DNA from: Acinetobacter sp. ANC 4558
GTDB taxonomy: Bacteria > Pseudomonadota > Gammaproteobacteria > Pseudomonadales > Moraxellaceae
Direction: 5' to 3'
Assembly: GCF_002135375.1 (NCBI RefSeq)
Contig: NZ_NEGH01000003.1
Span: 269,999 to 333,998, forward strand
DNA length: 64,000 bases
The notes under the pieces are model-generated. The model had not been told where the DNA came from and did not search any database. It was given only the letters and a program-made list of their open reading frames with translations. Shown piece after piece: positions 31,889 through 42,738 of this stretch. Each line of letters begins with the position of its first letter. Position 1 is the first letter of the stretch. A program made the translations under genes and the position numbers.

Positions 31889-32779
31889 TTATAAATCGTC
31901 TTGTAATTTTTCTGCTAAATAATCAATAAGCACTCTAATTCTTTTAGGAATTTGATTCTGCTGATAATAGACAGCATGTATTTTTTGTTGTTGTATTTCA
32001 ATATGCTCTTCCAATAATGCAACAAACCGTCCTTCTTTCAAATCATCTCCAACCATAAACCGTGATAAACAGGCAATACCTGCTCCTTGCAATGCAAGTT
32101 GGCGTACCGTTTCACCATTCGAAGATTTAATTTTTGCCTCTATGGTGAATGGTTTATTATTAATTTGAATTGGCCAATTATTTAAATGGGTAGGTTGGCT
32201 AAACCCAAGCAAAGTATGTGTCATTAAATCAACAGGATGTTTCGGAATACCTGCTTGAGCTAAATAGTTTGCAGTTGCCACAATATATAATCGACTGGTA
32301 CATAATAATTTAGCATGCAAACTCGAATCTCTTAATTCACCAAAACGAATTGCAACATCTGTTTTATGTTCCAATAAATCAATAATCTGTTCGTGATTCG
32401 TTAACTCAATCTGAATATTCGGATATTTTTTCGTAAATTCTGCAACCAAGGGCACAATGACATGTAAAATAAAAGGCGTTGCAGAATCAATACGAATAAG
32501 TCCACTCATTTCTGCATTCGATCTTTGTAAAGATTCTTCTGCCTCTGACAAGTCTGATAAAATTTTTCGTGCTTTTTCTAAAAACTGTTGTCCTTCATAG
32601 GTCAATTTCAGCTTTCGTGTCGTGCGTTCCAACAATGTCACATTCAACTTATTTTCAAGCCGTTGTAAAGCACGACTAATGCCCGAAGTCGTTTGATCTA
32701 ATTGCTGTGCAGCTGCCATAATTGAACCGCTATCAACAATAGTAACAAAGGCACTTAATTCTTCAATCGTAGATTTCAT
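31889..32779 (-). CDS. LysR-family transcriptional regulator
   Basis: A 296-residue regulator with the LysR helix-turn-helix at about residues 15-60 (SIMAAAQQLDQTTSGISRALQRLE) and the PBP2-like effector domain (LIRIDSATPFILHVIVPLVAEF). It is close to the CrgA/YafC-like branch. It lies divergent to dkgB and the YdhP-type exporter with a 111-base gap, so it probably regulates that pair. In E. coli, dkgB is also next to a LysR gene (yafC). Confidence 0.9.
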   Translation of the reverse strand: MKSTIEELSAFVTIVDSGSIMAAAQQLDQTTSGISRALQRLENKLNVTLLERTTRKLKLTYEGQQFLEKARKILSDLSEAEESLQRSNAEMSGLIRIDSATPFILHVIVPLVAEFTKKYPNIQIELTNHEQIIDLLEHKTDVAIRFGELRDSSLHAKLLCTSRLYIVATANYLAQAGIPKHPVDLMTHTLLGFSQPTHLNNWPIQINNKPFTIEAKIKSSNGETVRQLALQGAGIACLSRFMVGDDLKEGRFVALLEEHIEIQQQKIHAVYYQQNQIPKRIRVLIDYLAEKLQDDL

Positions 32780-32890
32780 AGATTTATTTATTGATTTTTA
32801 GTCAATAATATTTTGCAAACTAACGACTATTTAATCAAGAGAACTTTCTGCAAAATAGCGCCCATACATTTACTGAAACATGAAAATCTT

Positions 32891-33694
32891 ATGATTATTC
32901 CACAATTTGGTCTAGGAACTTTTCGCTTAACAGGTGAAACAGTGATTCAATCTGTTCAAACTGCACTTGAAGTCGGCTACCGCACAATAGACACTGCACA
33001 AATTTATGGAAATGAAGCTGAAATTGGTCAAGCGATTGCTCAAAGTGGTGTTGCTCGATCAGAACTATTTTTAACCACTAAAATTTGGACGGTACATTAT
33101 GATGCTGAAAAACTGATAGGAAGTTTGAAAGAAAGTTTACAAAAACTACGCACTGATCATGTGAATTTAACACTCATACACTGGCCTGCACCAAAACTAG
33201 GTGTGCAAATTCCTGAGTTAATGCAAACATTACTTGAGGCGAAGCAGCTCGGCTTAACTGAATATATTGGAATTTCAAACTTTAATATTGAACTCACCCA
33301 ACAGGCCATTGAGAGTGTTGGTCAAGTTAATATTGCGACAAATCAAATTGAACTTAGTCCTTATTTACAAAATCAAAAATTAGCTCGTTTTCTCCAACAG
33401 CAAAATATTGATGTTACCTCTTATATGACGCTTGCCTATGGCAAAGTGCTCAAAGATCCCGTTCTCCATAATATTGCCTTAGAACACCAAGTGACCCCTG
33501 CTCAAATTGCTTTAGCATGGGCATTACAAAAAGGCTATGCTGTCATTCCATCGTCTACACAACGTGAACATCTTATTGCAAACTTACAAGCCCAAGATAT
33601 TCAATTAACAGAACTGGAAATGCAAGCAATCGCCTCACTTGATCGCAATGGCAGAGAGGTTAATCCAGATGAACTTGCACCAGAGTGGGATTAA
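32891..33694 (+). CDS. dkgB: aldo/keto reductase, 2,5-diketo-D-gluconate reductase B
   Basis: A 267-residue NADPH-dependent reductase of the aldo/keto reductase family. It is exactly the length of E. coli DkgB and close to it throughout. The catalytic tetrad is visible: D in [13 protein letters not shown] (with Y), K in LTTKIW, and H in LIHWPAP. The coenzyme motif [11 protein letters not shown] is near residue 220 and the protein ends in LAPEWD. The ATG at 32891 ([13 protein letters not shown]) is preferred over a start 26 codons upstream. The MFS exporter follows after three bases. Confidence 0.95.
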   Translation: MIIPQFGLGTFRLTGETVIQSVQTALEVGYRTIDTAQIYGNEAEIGQAIAQSGVARSELFLTTKIWTVHYDAEKLIGSLKESLQKLRTDHVNLTLIHWPAPKLGVQIPELMQTLLEAKQLGLTEYIGISNFNIELTQQAIESVGQVNIATNQIELSPYLQNQKLARFLQQQNIDVTSYMTLAYGKVLKDPVLHNIALEHQVTPAQIALAWALQKGYAVIPSSTQREHLIANLQAQDIQLTELEMQAIASLDRNGREVNPDELAPEWD

Positions 33695-33697
33695 TTC

Positions 33698-34867
33698 ATG
33701 AAATTTAACTTCCCATTACTTGCATTAGCAATTGGTGCTTTTGCCATTGGCACAACAGAGTTTTCGCCCATGGGTTTTCTTCCAGAAATTGCTCATGATC
33801 TTTCTGTATCTATTCCACAAGCAGGACTATTAATTAGTGCCTATGCCATTGGTGTGATGATTGGTGCACCACTCATGACATTATGGTTATCACGTTTTCC
33901 CAAACGTACAGCCTTAATCTTATTAATGGCAATTTTTACCATTGGCAATATCTGTGCAACATTTGCGCCTGATTATATGAGCCTAATGGGTGCTCGTTTA
34001 ATTACCAGTTTAAATCATGGTGCGTTTTTTGGTTTAGGTTCCATCGTTGCAGCCAGTGTTGTTCCTAAAGACAAACAAGCCAGTGCTGTTGCCATGATGT
34101 TCATGGGACTAACTATTGCAAATATTGGTGGTGTACCTCTTGCAACATGGGTGGGTCAAAATATTGGATGGCGCATGTCTTTTGCAACGATTTCTATTTT
34201 AGGCATTATTACAATGTTCTTTTTATGGAAAGCCTTACCTCAAAATGACCGTGCAACCAAACCAAATGTTCGCAAAGAACTAAAAGTATTAACCCGAGCG
34301 CCTGTTGTGCTCGCTTTGTTAACCACCGTAATGAGTGCGGGTGCAATGTTTGCTTTATATACGTATATTGCACCTAGTCTAAAAGACTTCGCGAACACCT
34401 CACCACAAGTCATTACTTTTATGTTAGTTCTGATTGGCATCGGGTTTTCAATTGGAAATCATTTAGGCGGAAAATTTGCAGATATTTCATTAGAAAAAAC
34501 CCTGATTGGTTTTTTAACACTCTTGATGATTATCATGTTACTTTTCCCATTACTTGCTCAAACTCTTTTAGGTGCTTCAATCGCATTAGTAATCTGGGGT
34601 GCACTGGCCTTTGCTGTTGTACCACCGCTACAAATGCGAGTGATGTCTGTGGCTTATGACGCTCCTGGTCTTGCATCATCTGTTAATATTGGTGCATTTA
34701 ACCTCGGAAATGCATTAGGTGCTTTTGCTGGTGCAATGGTTTTAAACTTAGGGTTTAGCTATCGTGTTGTCTCATTTACAGGTGCAGGTTTAAGTTTCAT
34801 TGCACTCTTGTTAGTTTTGATACAAATGAAACTTACACCACTCAAAGCACATGAAAATCATTGCTAA
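33698..34867 (+). CDS. ydhP: MFS transporter, YdhP/AraJ type
   Basis: A 389-residue, 12-helix sugar-efflux-type MFS protein, the same length as E. coli YdhP and very similar in blocks such as GTTEFSPMGFLPEIA, SLNHGAFFGLGSIVAASVV and NIGAFNLGNALGAF. It starts four bases after dkgB, so the two are an operon, probably controlled by the divergent LysR gene. The substrate is not established; arabinose-like or xenobiotic efflux is likely. Confidence 0.9.
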   Translation: MKFNFPLLALAIGAFAIGTTEFSPMGFLPEIAHDLSVSIPQAGLLISAYAIGVMIGAPLMTLWLSRFPKRTALILLMAIFTIGNICATFAPDYMSLMGARLITSLNHGAFFGLGSIVAASVVPKDKQASAVAMMFMGLTIANIGGVPLATWVGQNIGWRMSFATISILGIITMFFLWKALPQNDRATKPNVRKELKVLTRAPVVLALLTTVMSAGAMFALYTYIAPSLKDFANTSPQVITFMLVLIGIGFSIGNHLGGKFADISLEKTLIGFLTLLMIIMLLFPLLAQTLLGASIALVIWGALAFAVVPPLQMRVMSVAYDAPGLASSVNIGAFNLGNALGAFAGAMVLNLGFSYRVVSFTGAGLSFIALLLVLIQMKLTPLKAHENHC

Positions 34868-34896
34868 AAAACCTAATATTTCAATTGTTCTATGTT

Positions 34897-34923
34897 AAAA
34901 AGCCTGTATCTTACAGGCTTTTT
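34897..34923. terminator. bidirectional intrinsic terminator
   Basis: AAAAAGCCTGTA and TACAGGCTTTTT flank a three-base loop, between the convergent YdhP-type gene and the YheT-type hydrolase gene. Confidence 0.9.
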
Positions 34924-34949
34924 AACGATTAAAAATTTTATACGACTTT

Positions 34950-36041
34950 TCAATTACGCTGTATTTTAAAAAAATCTGCAATTAATTGATTCGCCCAAGA
35001 TTTAGTATTAAATGTTCCTTCGTAAAAGCCGCAATGACTTCCTTTTTTTGTTGTAATTACAGCAATATTACTCTTTTGCTGTAATGCATCTTTATAAGGC
35101 TCAAAATTTTTAATATGACACACGGGATCATCTTCTGCATTCAAAATTAATAGTGGAACATGAATATTATCTAACACATAAATTGGATTCGTTGCTTTAC
35201 TATAGCTTTCATAATCATGAAAACCCGCCATTCGATAATAAACTTTCTCAAACTCGGCTAAATTCTTCGCACGTGTTACCACCTTTATTGTTTCTTCTTC
35301 TCGCCATGCTTTTGAGTAAGGTTCAATAAATCTTTGACATAATTTCTTGACCATAATCTTACTATAAAAAGGATGAACATTCTTAAAGCCTGTTTCGGTA
35401 TTATATCCAGGGCACAAAGCAAAAGCTGCTTTAATCGGTGTGTTTTTTCCAACATCTCCTAAATATCTAACCAAAAGCCCTGTTCCAGCCGAAGACCCAA
35501 CGGCATATAAGTCTGATTCAGGAAACCTTTGTTGAATATGTGCAAGTTGTTCTTTTAAATCATCTGGTGAGCCAAAGAGATTAATCTTAGGCACAGTCAT
35601 CGGTAAATTGGCATGACCACGGCGAACACATAAAGCTATGCGCCAACCTGTATATTGATGAAGATCATGTACCATTTCAACCATACTTTCAGGAGAACCT
35701 GTCAATGTATGTAAAATCACGATTGTTGGCGTATTCTCAGGTAAATCCAAGCCAACCCAAGCGATAGCAGTCACGCCACCATCACTCATGGTTAACTGTT
35801 CAATGACATCATATTCAATTTGATGATTTTTTTTCTTCACAACATCAAAATAAAAAATATGCAAGTGAGAATTTGCTAACCACGGTGTAGGCTTATACTT
35901 TCGCTTTAATTGAGGTAAAGAATTAAATAACTCATCAAAGAAGCCATGCTGTTTAAAATATAATTTGGGTTCTTCAGCACCAATAGCACGGTCTAACCAT
36001 TGATCTGTAAACTGATGAACCTTAGCCACAATTTTTTTCAT
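34950..36041 (-). CDS. YheT/EMB8-family alpha/beta hydrolase
   Basis: A hydrolase of about 363 residues of the YheT/EMB8 group. The oxyanion HTLTGSPES is near residue 109, the nucleophile elbow is GSSAGTGLLVRYLG near 182, the acid is in LILNAEDDPVC, and the histidine is in KKGSHCGFYEG near 335. The start at 36041 (MKKIVAKVHQF) has AGGA upstream at good spacing. A longer frame to 36158 would run into the neighbouring gene. The adjoining SnoaL-like gene lies 71 bases upstream on the same strand. The substrate is unknown, probably an ester or lipid. Confidence 0.82.
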   Translation of the reverse strand: MKKIVAKVHQFTDQWLDRAIGAEEPKLYFKQHGFFDELFNSLPQLKRKYKPTPWLANSHLHIFYFDVVKKKNHQIEYDVIEQLTMSDGGVTAIAWVGLDLPENTPTIVILHTLTGSPESMVEMVHDLHQYTGWRIALCVRRGHANLPMTVPKINLFGSPDDLKEQLAHIQQRFPESDLYAVGSSAGTGLLVRYLGDVGKNTPIKAAFALCPGYNTETGFKNVHPFYSKIMVKKLCQRFIEPYSKAWREEETIKVVTRAKNLAEFEKVYYRMAGFHDYESYSKATNPIYVLDNIHVPLLILNAEDDPVCHIKNFEPYKDALQQKSNIAVITTKKGSHCGFYEGTFNTKSWANQLIADFFKIQRN

Positions 36042-36111
36042 AAGCATGATCCTATATTCAGTTAAAATAATTTTAGAGCTAAGCGAAATACCATGTTGAC
36101 CAAATCGACCA

Positions 36112-36513
36112 TTAACTGCCCGAATATTGTTTAATCCGCTCCCCCATCTGTAGCGCAAGTGCTTCTAAACCATTTTTAGGCCTAATCATGACTTCTATTT
36201 CTTGTATTTTTCCATCTTCATTAAATTGAATCATATCGATTCCTTTTAATTCTTTTTCGTGAATATTCGCTGAAAATTCTAAAACAATATGTTGTCTATC
36301 TTCTGTATAGAATTCACGGTGATAACGAAAATTCTCAAAGACCTGAATAACATTCGTTAAAATAAAAGTTACAACCGATTTACCCACATAAGGCGTAATT
36401 GCAACAGGCGAGCGAAAAACAACATCATCCGCCAGTAACTCTTGCAAGAGACTCATATCTCTTTGCGCCAACATAAGATGCCATTTATTTAGTGATTGTT
36501 GATTTTTGTGCAT
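36112..36513 (-). CDS. SnoaL/NTF2-like domain protein
   Basis: A 133-residue protein of the NTF2-like cone fold (nuclear transport factor 2 family). The pattern is typical: an N-terminal helix (LNKWHLMLAQRDMSLLQELLADDVVFRSPV), a curved sheet, and the late motif GIDMIQFNEDGKIQEIEVMIRP. Members are small-molecule isomerases, hydrolases or binding proteins. It precedes the YheT-like hydrolase on the same strand and may share its transcript. No substrate can be named. Confidence 0.8.
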   Translation of the reverse strand: MHKNQQSLNKWHLMLAQRDMSLLQELLADDVVFRSPVAITPYVGKSVVTFILTNVIQVFENFRYHREFYTEDRQHIVLEFSANIHEKELKGIDMIQFNEDGKIQEIEVMIRPKNGLEALALQMGERIKQYSGS

Positions 36514-36568
36514 TATATTTTCCCCAGATATTAAAAAAGGAAGTGCTTAACACTTCCATAATGATGTC

Positions 36569-38632
<2,064 letters not shown>

Positions 38633-38633
38633 T

Positions 38634-38651
38634 TATGCAACTTGTTGCATA
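38634..38651. promoter_or_regulatory. PadR-type operator 1
   Basis: TATGCAA-CTTG-TTGCATA is a perfect seven-base inverted repeat in the fadH/PadR intergenic region, 41-83 bases from the two start codons. The form ATGCAA-N-TTGCAT is like sites of PadR-family regulators. Confidence 0.7.
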
Positions 38652-38674
38652 ACTTATATTCTAGATTTGCTTTT

Positions 38675-38692
38675 TATGCAACATCTTGCATA
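38675..38692. promoter_or_regulatory. PadR-type operator 2
   Basis: TATGCAA-CATC-TTGCATA repeats operator 1 with the same arms and a different four-base centre, 41 bases away. It lies nearer the PadR gene start, so one site could serve each divergent promoter. Confidence 0.7.
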
Positions 38693-38722
38693 ATAATCTC
38701 AACTTTTTATTTATCTTTATTT

Positions 38723-39262
38723 ATGTCCTTAACTCATGTTTTATTAACAAGCCTAATTGAAAAACCAAGCAATGGTATTGAATTGGCTCGTCGTTTCGAT
38801 CGCTCAATGGGCTTTTTTTGGGGGGCAACCCATCAACAAATTTATCGTGAACTGAGTTTAATGCAGCAAAAAGGATGGATTTCAACTCTCATAGAACCGA
38901 ATCAACAAAGTAGAAAAAAAACATATCAGGTTGAACAATTAGGTCGCACAGAACTGGCAAATTGGATGTTAAAAAATAGCGAACCCGCACAATTGCGAGA
39001 AGAATTGATGGTTCGATTACGTGCTGAAGCACAATTGGGAGGTAATACAATTTTACCAGAGTTGGAAAATCATTTATGCATACATCAAGAAAAATTAGCG
39101 ACGTATCAAACTATTTTTGCAAAAGATTTTTCAGAATCTTGCTCAAATGATCGTACACTTTATATTCATAAAATGATTTTACAACTTGGCATAAAAAATG
39201 AACTAAATTGGATTGAATGGCTTGAAGAGCTCATCCCTCACCTTAAAAACTTTAGTTCATAA
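38723..39262 (+). CDS. PadR-family transcriptional regulator
   Basis: A 179-residue regulator with the PadR winged helix (residues 1-85, MSLTHVLLTSLIEKPSNGIELARRFD, then WGATHQQIYRELSLMQQKGWI) and the C-terminal Vir_AcT-like helical dimerisation domain. The start ATG at 38723 fits family N-termini; a longer frame to 38615 would include the operators. It is divergent from fadH and probably represses both genes through the two palindromes, perhaps relieved by an acyl-CoA or aromatic ligand. Confidence 0.88.
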   Translation: MSLTHVLLTSLIEKPSNGIELARRFDRSMGFFWGATHQQIYRELSLMQQKGWISTLIEPNQQSRKKTYQVEQLGRTELANWMLKNSEPAQLREELMVRLRAEAQLGGNTILPELENHLCIHQEKLATYQTIFAKDFSESCSNDRTLYIHKMILQLGIKNELNWIEWLEELIPHLKNFSS

Positions 39263-39286
39263 TTTACATAAACAGGTAGAAAAAAA

Positions 39287-39658
39287 TTACTTTTGAACAA
39301 ATTCTTTTTTATAAACTTCACGCGACATCTCTGCAAATTCTACACACAATTGAATTTGCAAACCTGTTGCAACATAAGCATCAAAGGATTTCAAAAAATC
39401 AAATAATTTAGACGTCATCAGATTTTTTTGCTCTTCTGTACGTCCACTTAGCCCTTGTAAACGAACAAAAATAAATCCTTGATTATTATCTTCACTCAGA
39501 CCAATTAAATAATCTTCAACTGCTTTAATGCGAGACTTAATATCATATTCATGACCAACCAAGCCTGTATCAAACAAAGCATGGTTGAGTCCACGTAATA
39601 AAGCTTTACGATCTAACGCTTTAATATTGTCAGAATAGTCAACAAACATTTGTGGCAT
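39287..39658 (-). CDS. 5-carboxymethyl-2-hydroxymuconate Delta-isomerase-like protein
   Basis: A 123-residue protein of the CHMI/tautomerase superfamily. The second residue is proline (MPQMFVDYSDNI), the catalytic base of this fold after methionine removal. The VRLQGLSGRTEEQKNLMTSKLFDFL stretch is typical of HpcD. CHMI acts in homoprotocatechuate breakdown, but no other gene of that pathway is here. It may serve another substrate. It lies 29 bases after the helicase gene on the same strand. Confidence 0.85.
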   Translation of the reverse strand: MPQMFVDYSDNIKALDRKALLRGLNHALFDTGLVGHEYDIKSRIKAVEDYLIGLSEDNNQGFIFVRLQGLSGRTEEQKNLMTSKLFDFLKSFDAYVATGLQIQLCVEFAEMSREVYKKEFVQK

Positions 39659-39686
39659 CTTACTTTCCTATATGATTCCCTAAGCA

Positions 39687-41402
39687 CTACTCAATAAAAA
39701 GGAGTGCTAAACGTACTTGGTCATAGCCCATCTTTGGGCTGGTTAATTCAACAATGGGCCGCAATTTTATTGAACCATCATCATTAAAATGTTGTGCCTC
39801 TTGGCGCTTACTTAAGCGTTTATAAATTTTACGAATTTGTTCTACAACGTCCTCACCAGGACTTGCAACTGAAATATCTAATGCTTGTTCTTTATGCAAT
39901 CGACCTAAATGATTGATAATAGTAGCAGGTGTTAAACCACGCTCATGTGCAATATCTTGAATTTCATAGCCTGACTCAAATAATGCGCGTGTTTCATCCA
40001 AAGTTGCTGTCGCAAAATTAGCTTTATTACCACTTTTCGTCATCTTTTTTTCATTTCGTTCAATTTCTGCTTCATTTAACGTGCCACCACAATGACGAAT
40101 AAATGCTTTGTGTTGTACTGTTAAATCGATCGTCTCAAATTTACTTTCTGCTTCATTTGATAATTCTTGAAAACGACAGTCGGCTTTAATGGCTAAGTGA
40201 TCGAGTTCTAAAGCTTGCTCATTAAAACCCAATAACCGTAAACCGTTTAAACTTTTTAATCGAGATAGAGCAACATAACCTTGTCCTTTTTCAAAGGTAT
40301 GACTCAAATTAATTTCTGCTGCTTCTAAAGTCATTCCTTGCGACTTATGAATCGTGATTGCCCAAGCCAATCTCAATGGAATTTGCTGAAAGCTTGCAAT
40401 GGTTTTACCTGCTTCGTTATCCACAGACCAAATTTCAGGCTCTACCACCAATGTTGTACCATCCGTTAACTTAACTTTAGGTAAACAACCATATTCATCA
40501 TCTTCTTCAAAACCAATTACTTCACCCAAACTACCGTTAATATAGCCCATATCAAAATTATTACGGACAAACATCACTTTAGCATTTTTCTTTAAAACCA
40601 GTGTTTCTGGTGCTCTTACTGAAGATTTTAACGTTTCAATAAGCTTATCATTACCATCACATTGAGCATCAAATTGACGTATGTCTTGGTCAATTTCATT
40701 GAGATGCTTTAAGTTAATCGTATCAACATCCATATTATGTGTATATAAACGTGTAAATGTTTCACCAATATCTTGATGGCGCGTTTGCTTTAATGCTTTG
40801 ATATGCTCATGATCTATCGATTGGCGACGAATTGCGTTTAATATATCATTTAAATAATCATTTTCTTGACGATGCTGCTCTGTCAAATAACATACTCTAA
40901 ATTTTGCCTCAACCCACGCTTCAGACATAAAACAAAATTTATCCCGATTACGCTCATCATTTTTTCCAACAGGAGGTAACTGAAAAAAATCACCAGCAAC
41001 AATAACCTGGATACCGCCAAAAGCGTCATCGCTTTCTTTAAAATACTTTAAAACCTTATTCACCAAATTCAACTGTTTAGCATGAAGCATTGAAATTTCA
41101 TCAATAATCAATACTTGTGCATTTTCTAAATGTTCTTTTAGATATTTTCGTTCCTTCATACGCTTCAAATCATCTTCTGAAAGCGCATCTTTAATACCAA
41201 TGCCCGCCCAAGTATGAATCGTCATACCATTCATATGCGTTGCGGCAATACCCGTCGAAGCTGTTATTGCCACAGGTACTTTTCGTGCTTTCAAATAATT
41301 AATATATTGATTTAATGTGTATGTTTTTCCCGCACCCGCAGAGCCTGTTAAAAATACATTTTCGCCTGCTTTGAGTAACTTAAGTGCAGTTTCCTGTTTC
41401 AT
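39687..41402 (-). CDS. Pif1/RecD-like superfamily 1 DNA helicase
   Basis: A 571-residue ATP-dependent helicase. Motif I is GSAGAGKTYTLNQYI near residue 20, motif II is VLIIDEISMLH near 95, motif III is VIVAGDFFQLPPVG near 135, and the late motifs are LAWAITIHKSQGMTLE and GYVALSRLKSLNGLRL near 360-390. A C-terminal extension (residues 440-571) holds a helix-turn-helix-like segment, GYEIQDIAHERGLTPATIINHLGRLH. Pif1-like proteins unwind G-quadruplexes and recombination structures; the specific role here is not known. The adjoining isomerase gene is probably co-transcribed. Confidence 0.88.
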   Translation of the reverse strand: MKQETALKLLKAGENVFLTGSAGAGKTYTLNQYINYLKARKVPVAITASTGIAATHMNGMTIHTWAGIGIKDALSEDDLKRMKERKYLKEHLENAQVLIIDEISMLHAKQLNLVNKVLKYFKESDDAFGGIQVIVAGDFFQLPPVGKNDERNRDKFCFMSEAWVEAKFRVCYLTEQHRQENDYLNDILNAIRRQSIDHEHIKALKQTRHQDIGETFTRLYTHNMDVDTINLKHLNEIDQDIRQFDAQCDGNDKLIETLKSSVRAPETLVLKKNAKVMFVRNNFDMGYINGSLGEVIGFEEDDEYGCLPKVKLTDGTTLVVEPEIWSVDNEAGKTIASFQQIPLRLAWAITIHKSQGMTLEAAEINLSHTFEKGQGYVALSRLKSLNGLRLLGFNEQALELDHLAIKADCRFQELSNEAESKFETIDLTVQHKAFIRHCGGTLNEAEIERNEKKMTKSGNKANFATATLDETRALFESGYEIQDIAHERGLTPATIINHLGRLHKEQALDISVASPGEDVVEQIRKIYKRLSKRQEAQHFNDDGSIKLRPIVELTSPKMGYDQVRLALLFIE

Positions 41403-41703
41403 ACGACCTATACCATTAAAGAACCGCTATAGCCTACAGCTTTTTATCGAAAAAGTTAAGTTTAATGGCGAATGCACTATTATTTTCGAAATAAAGAATT
41501 TGGTTTAAAATTAATGCATGCTTAGGCTATTTTGAGTATTCACTGAATTTCATCATTTTTTTAATCATATTAAATCAATGATTTCATATCATTACACTCA
41601 ATCCTTTAATCAATATACGATATTTACACTTTTCCATTGTTAATTCTCCCCTCTTTTTTGCTACAACTACACTATACAAGGATGTTTAACGATAGGAATT
41701 CTA
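41403..41703. other. divergent intergenic region
   Basis: About 300 bases between the helicase and a hydrolase gene transcribed away from it. It should hold both promoters; I see no further gene or strong repeat. Confidence 0.3.
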
Positions 41704-42666
41704 ATGACAATTTACACAACGTATCAGCCCGATATTTTAGGATTAACATATCAATTTACAGAATTACGGTTTCCAAATGATTATGAAGGTAAAGTGATTG
41801 CAACACTCATTCGGAAACAAGCCCCGCAAAAAACAAAAAAAGCCGTACTTTATATTCATGGTTTTATTGATTATTTTTTTCAAACAGAAATGGCTGAACA
41901 ATTCAACCAATTTGGTTTTGATTTCTATGCTCTCGATTTACGTAAATATGGTCGATCTCATTTAAAGCATCAAAAATTTTATAATGTTAGGAATTTATCT
42001 GAATATGATGCAGAAATTATACAAGCACTACAAATAATTGAAAATGAAGGACATGATACCGTTGTCTTAGCGGGCCATTCAACAGGTGGACTAATTAGCA
42101 CTTTATTTGTCAATCAACATTTAAATCATCCTCTACTTAAGGCATTGTGGCTCAATAGTCCATTTTTCGATTTTAATTTATCACCTTTAGAAAAAAAATA
42201 TGCGCTGCGCTTATTAAGCCAATTAGGTGAAAAATTTCCTACAATCAACTTTCCCAATCGCGTGAATTCTTGGTATGTGCCTAGCCTTCATAAAATATAT
42301 TACGGTGAATGGAACTTTAATTTAGAATGGAAGAAAAAAGAGGTTCCCACTGTACCTCTTGGTTTTATTCACGCCATTTACCAAGCACATCAAGTGATTC
42401 ATCAAGGACCTTATCTAAATATTCCTACCTTAATCATGTATTCCAGCCAATCAAGCTCACCCAAACATTGGAATGAAAGTGCGCAAAATAGTGATATTAT
42501 TCTCAATATTAAAGATATAAAAAAATATGGCCATCGTTTAAAGGGGCCCATCACATTATGTGAAATTAAAAATGGAATACATGATTTAGTCTTATCTGCA
42601 CCAGAAACTAGAAAAACTGTATATAACGAGCTTTTTCAATGGCTGAAACTACAACATTTGATTTAA
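41704..42666 (+). CDS. alpha/beta hydrolase, lysophospholipase-like
   Basis: A 320-residue serine hydrolase. The oxyanion region VLYIHGFIDYFFQTEMAEQF is at about residues 50-69. The nucleophile elbow GHSTGGLI is near 122, and the histidine is in IKNGIHDLVLSAPETR near 300. The form resembles PldB/monoglyceride-lipase-like enzymes that cleave lipid esters. It has no signal peptide and stands alone. A short stem (TTTAGCCT/AGGCTAAA at 42683-42702) follows the stop. Confidence 0.82.
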   Translation: MTIYTTYQPDILGLTYQFTELRFPNDYEGKVIATLIRKQAPQKTKKAVLYIHGFIDYFFQTEMAEQFNQFGFDFYALDLRKYGRSHLKHQKFYNVRNLSEYDAEIIQALQIIENEGHDTVVLAGHSTGGLISTLFVNQHLNHPLLKALWLNSPFFDFNLSPLEKKYALRLLSQLGEKFPTINFPNRVNSWYVPSLHKIYYGEWNFNLEWKKKEVPTVPLGFIHAIYQAHQVIHQGPYLNIPTLIMYSSQSSSPKHWNESAQNSDIILNIKDIKKYGHRLKGPITLCEIKNGIHDLVLSAPETRKTVYNELFQWLKLQHLI

Positions 42667-42738
42667 AACTACAGATCATCTCTTTAGCCTAATAAGGCTA
42701 AACCATTAATCTTTGAACAAAAATCTTTTCCTATTGAC

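Noticed and set aside
39687..41402. Helicase and isomerase genes as a phage defence pair
   Set aside because: The helicase resembles a chromosomal Pif1/RecD type in a housekeeping setting, and nothing nearby looks like an effector.
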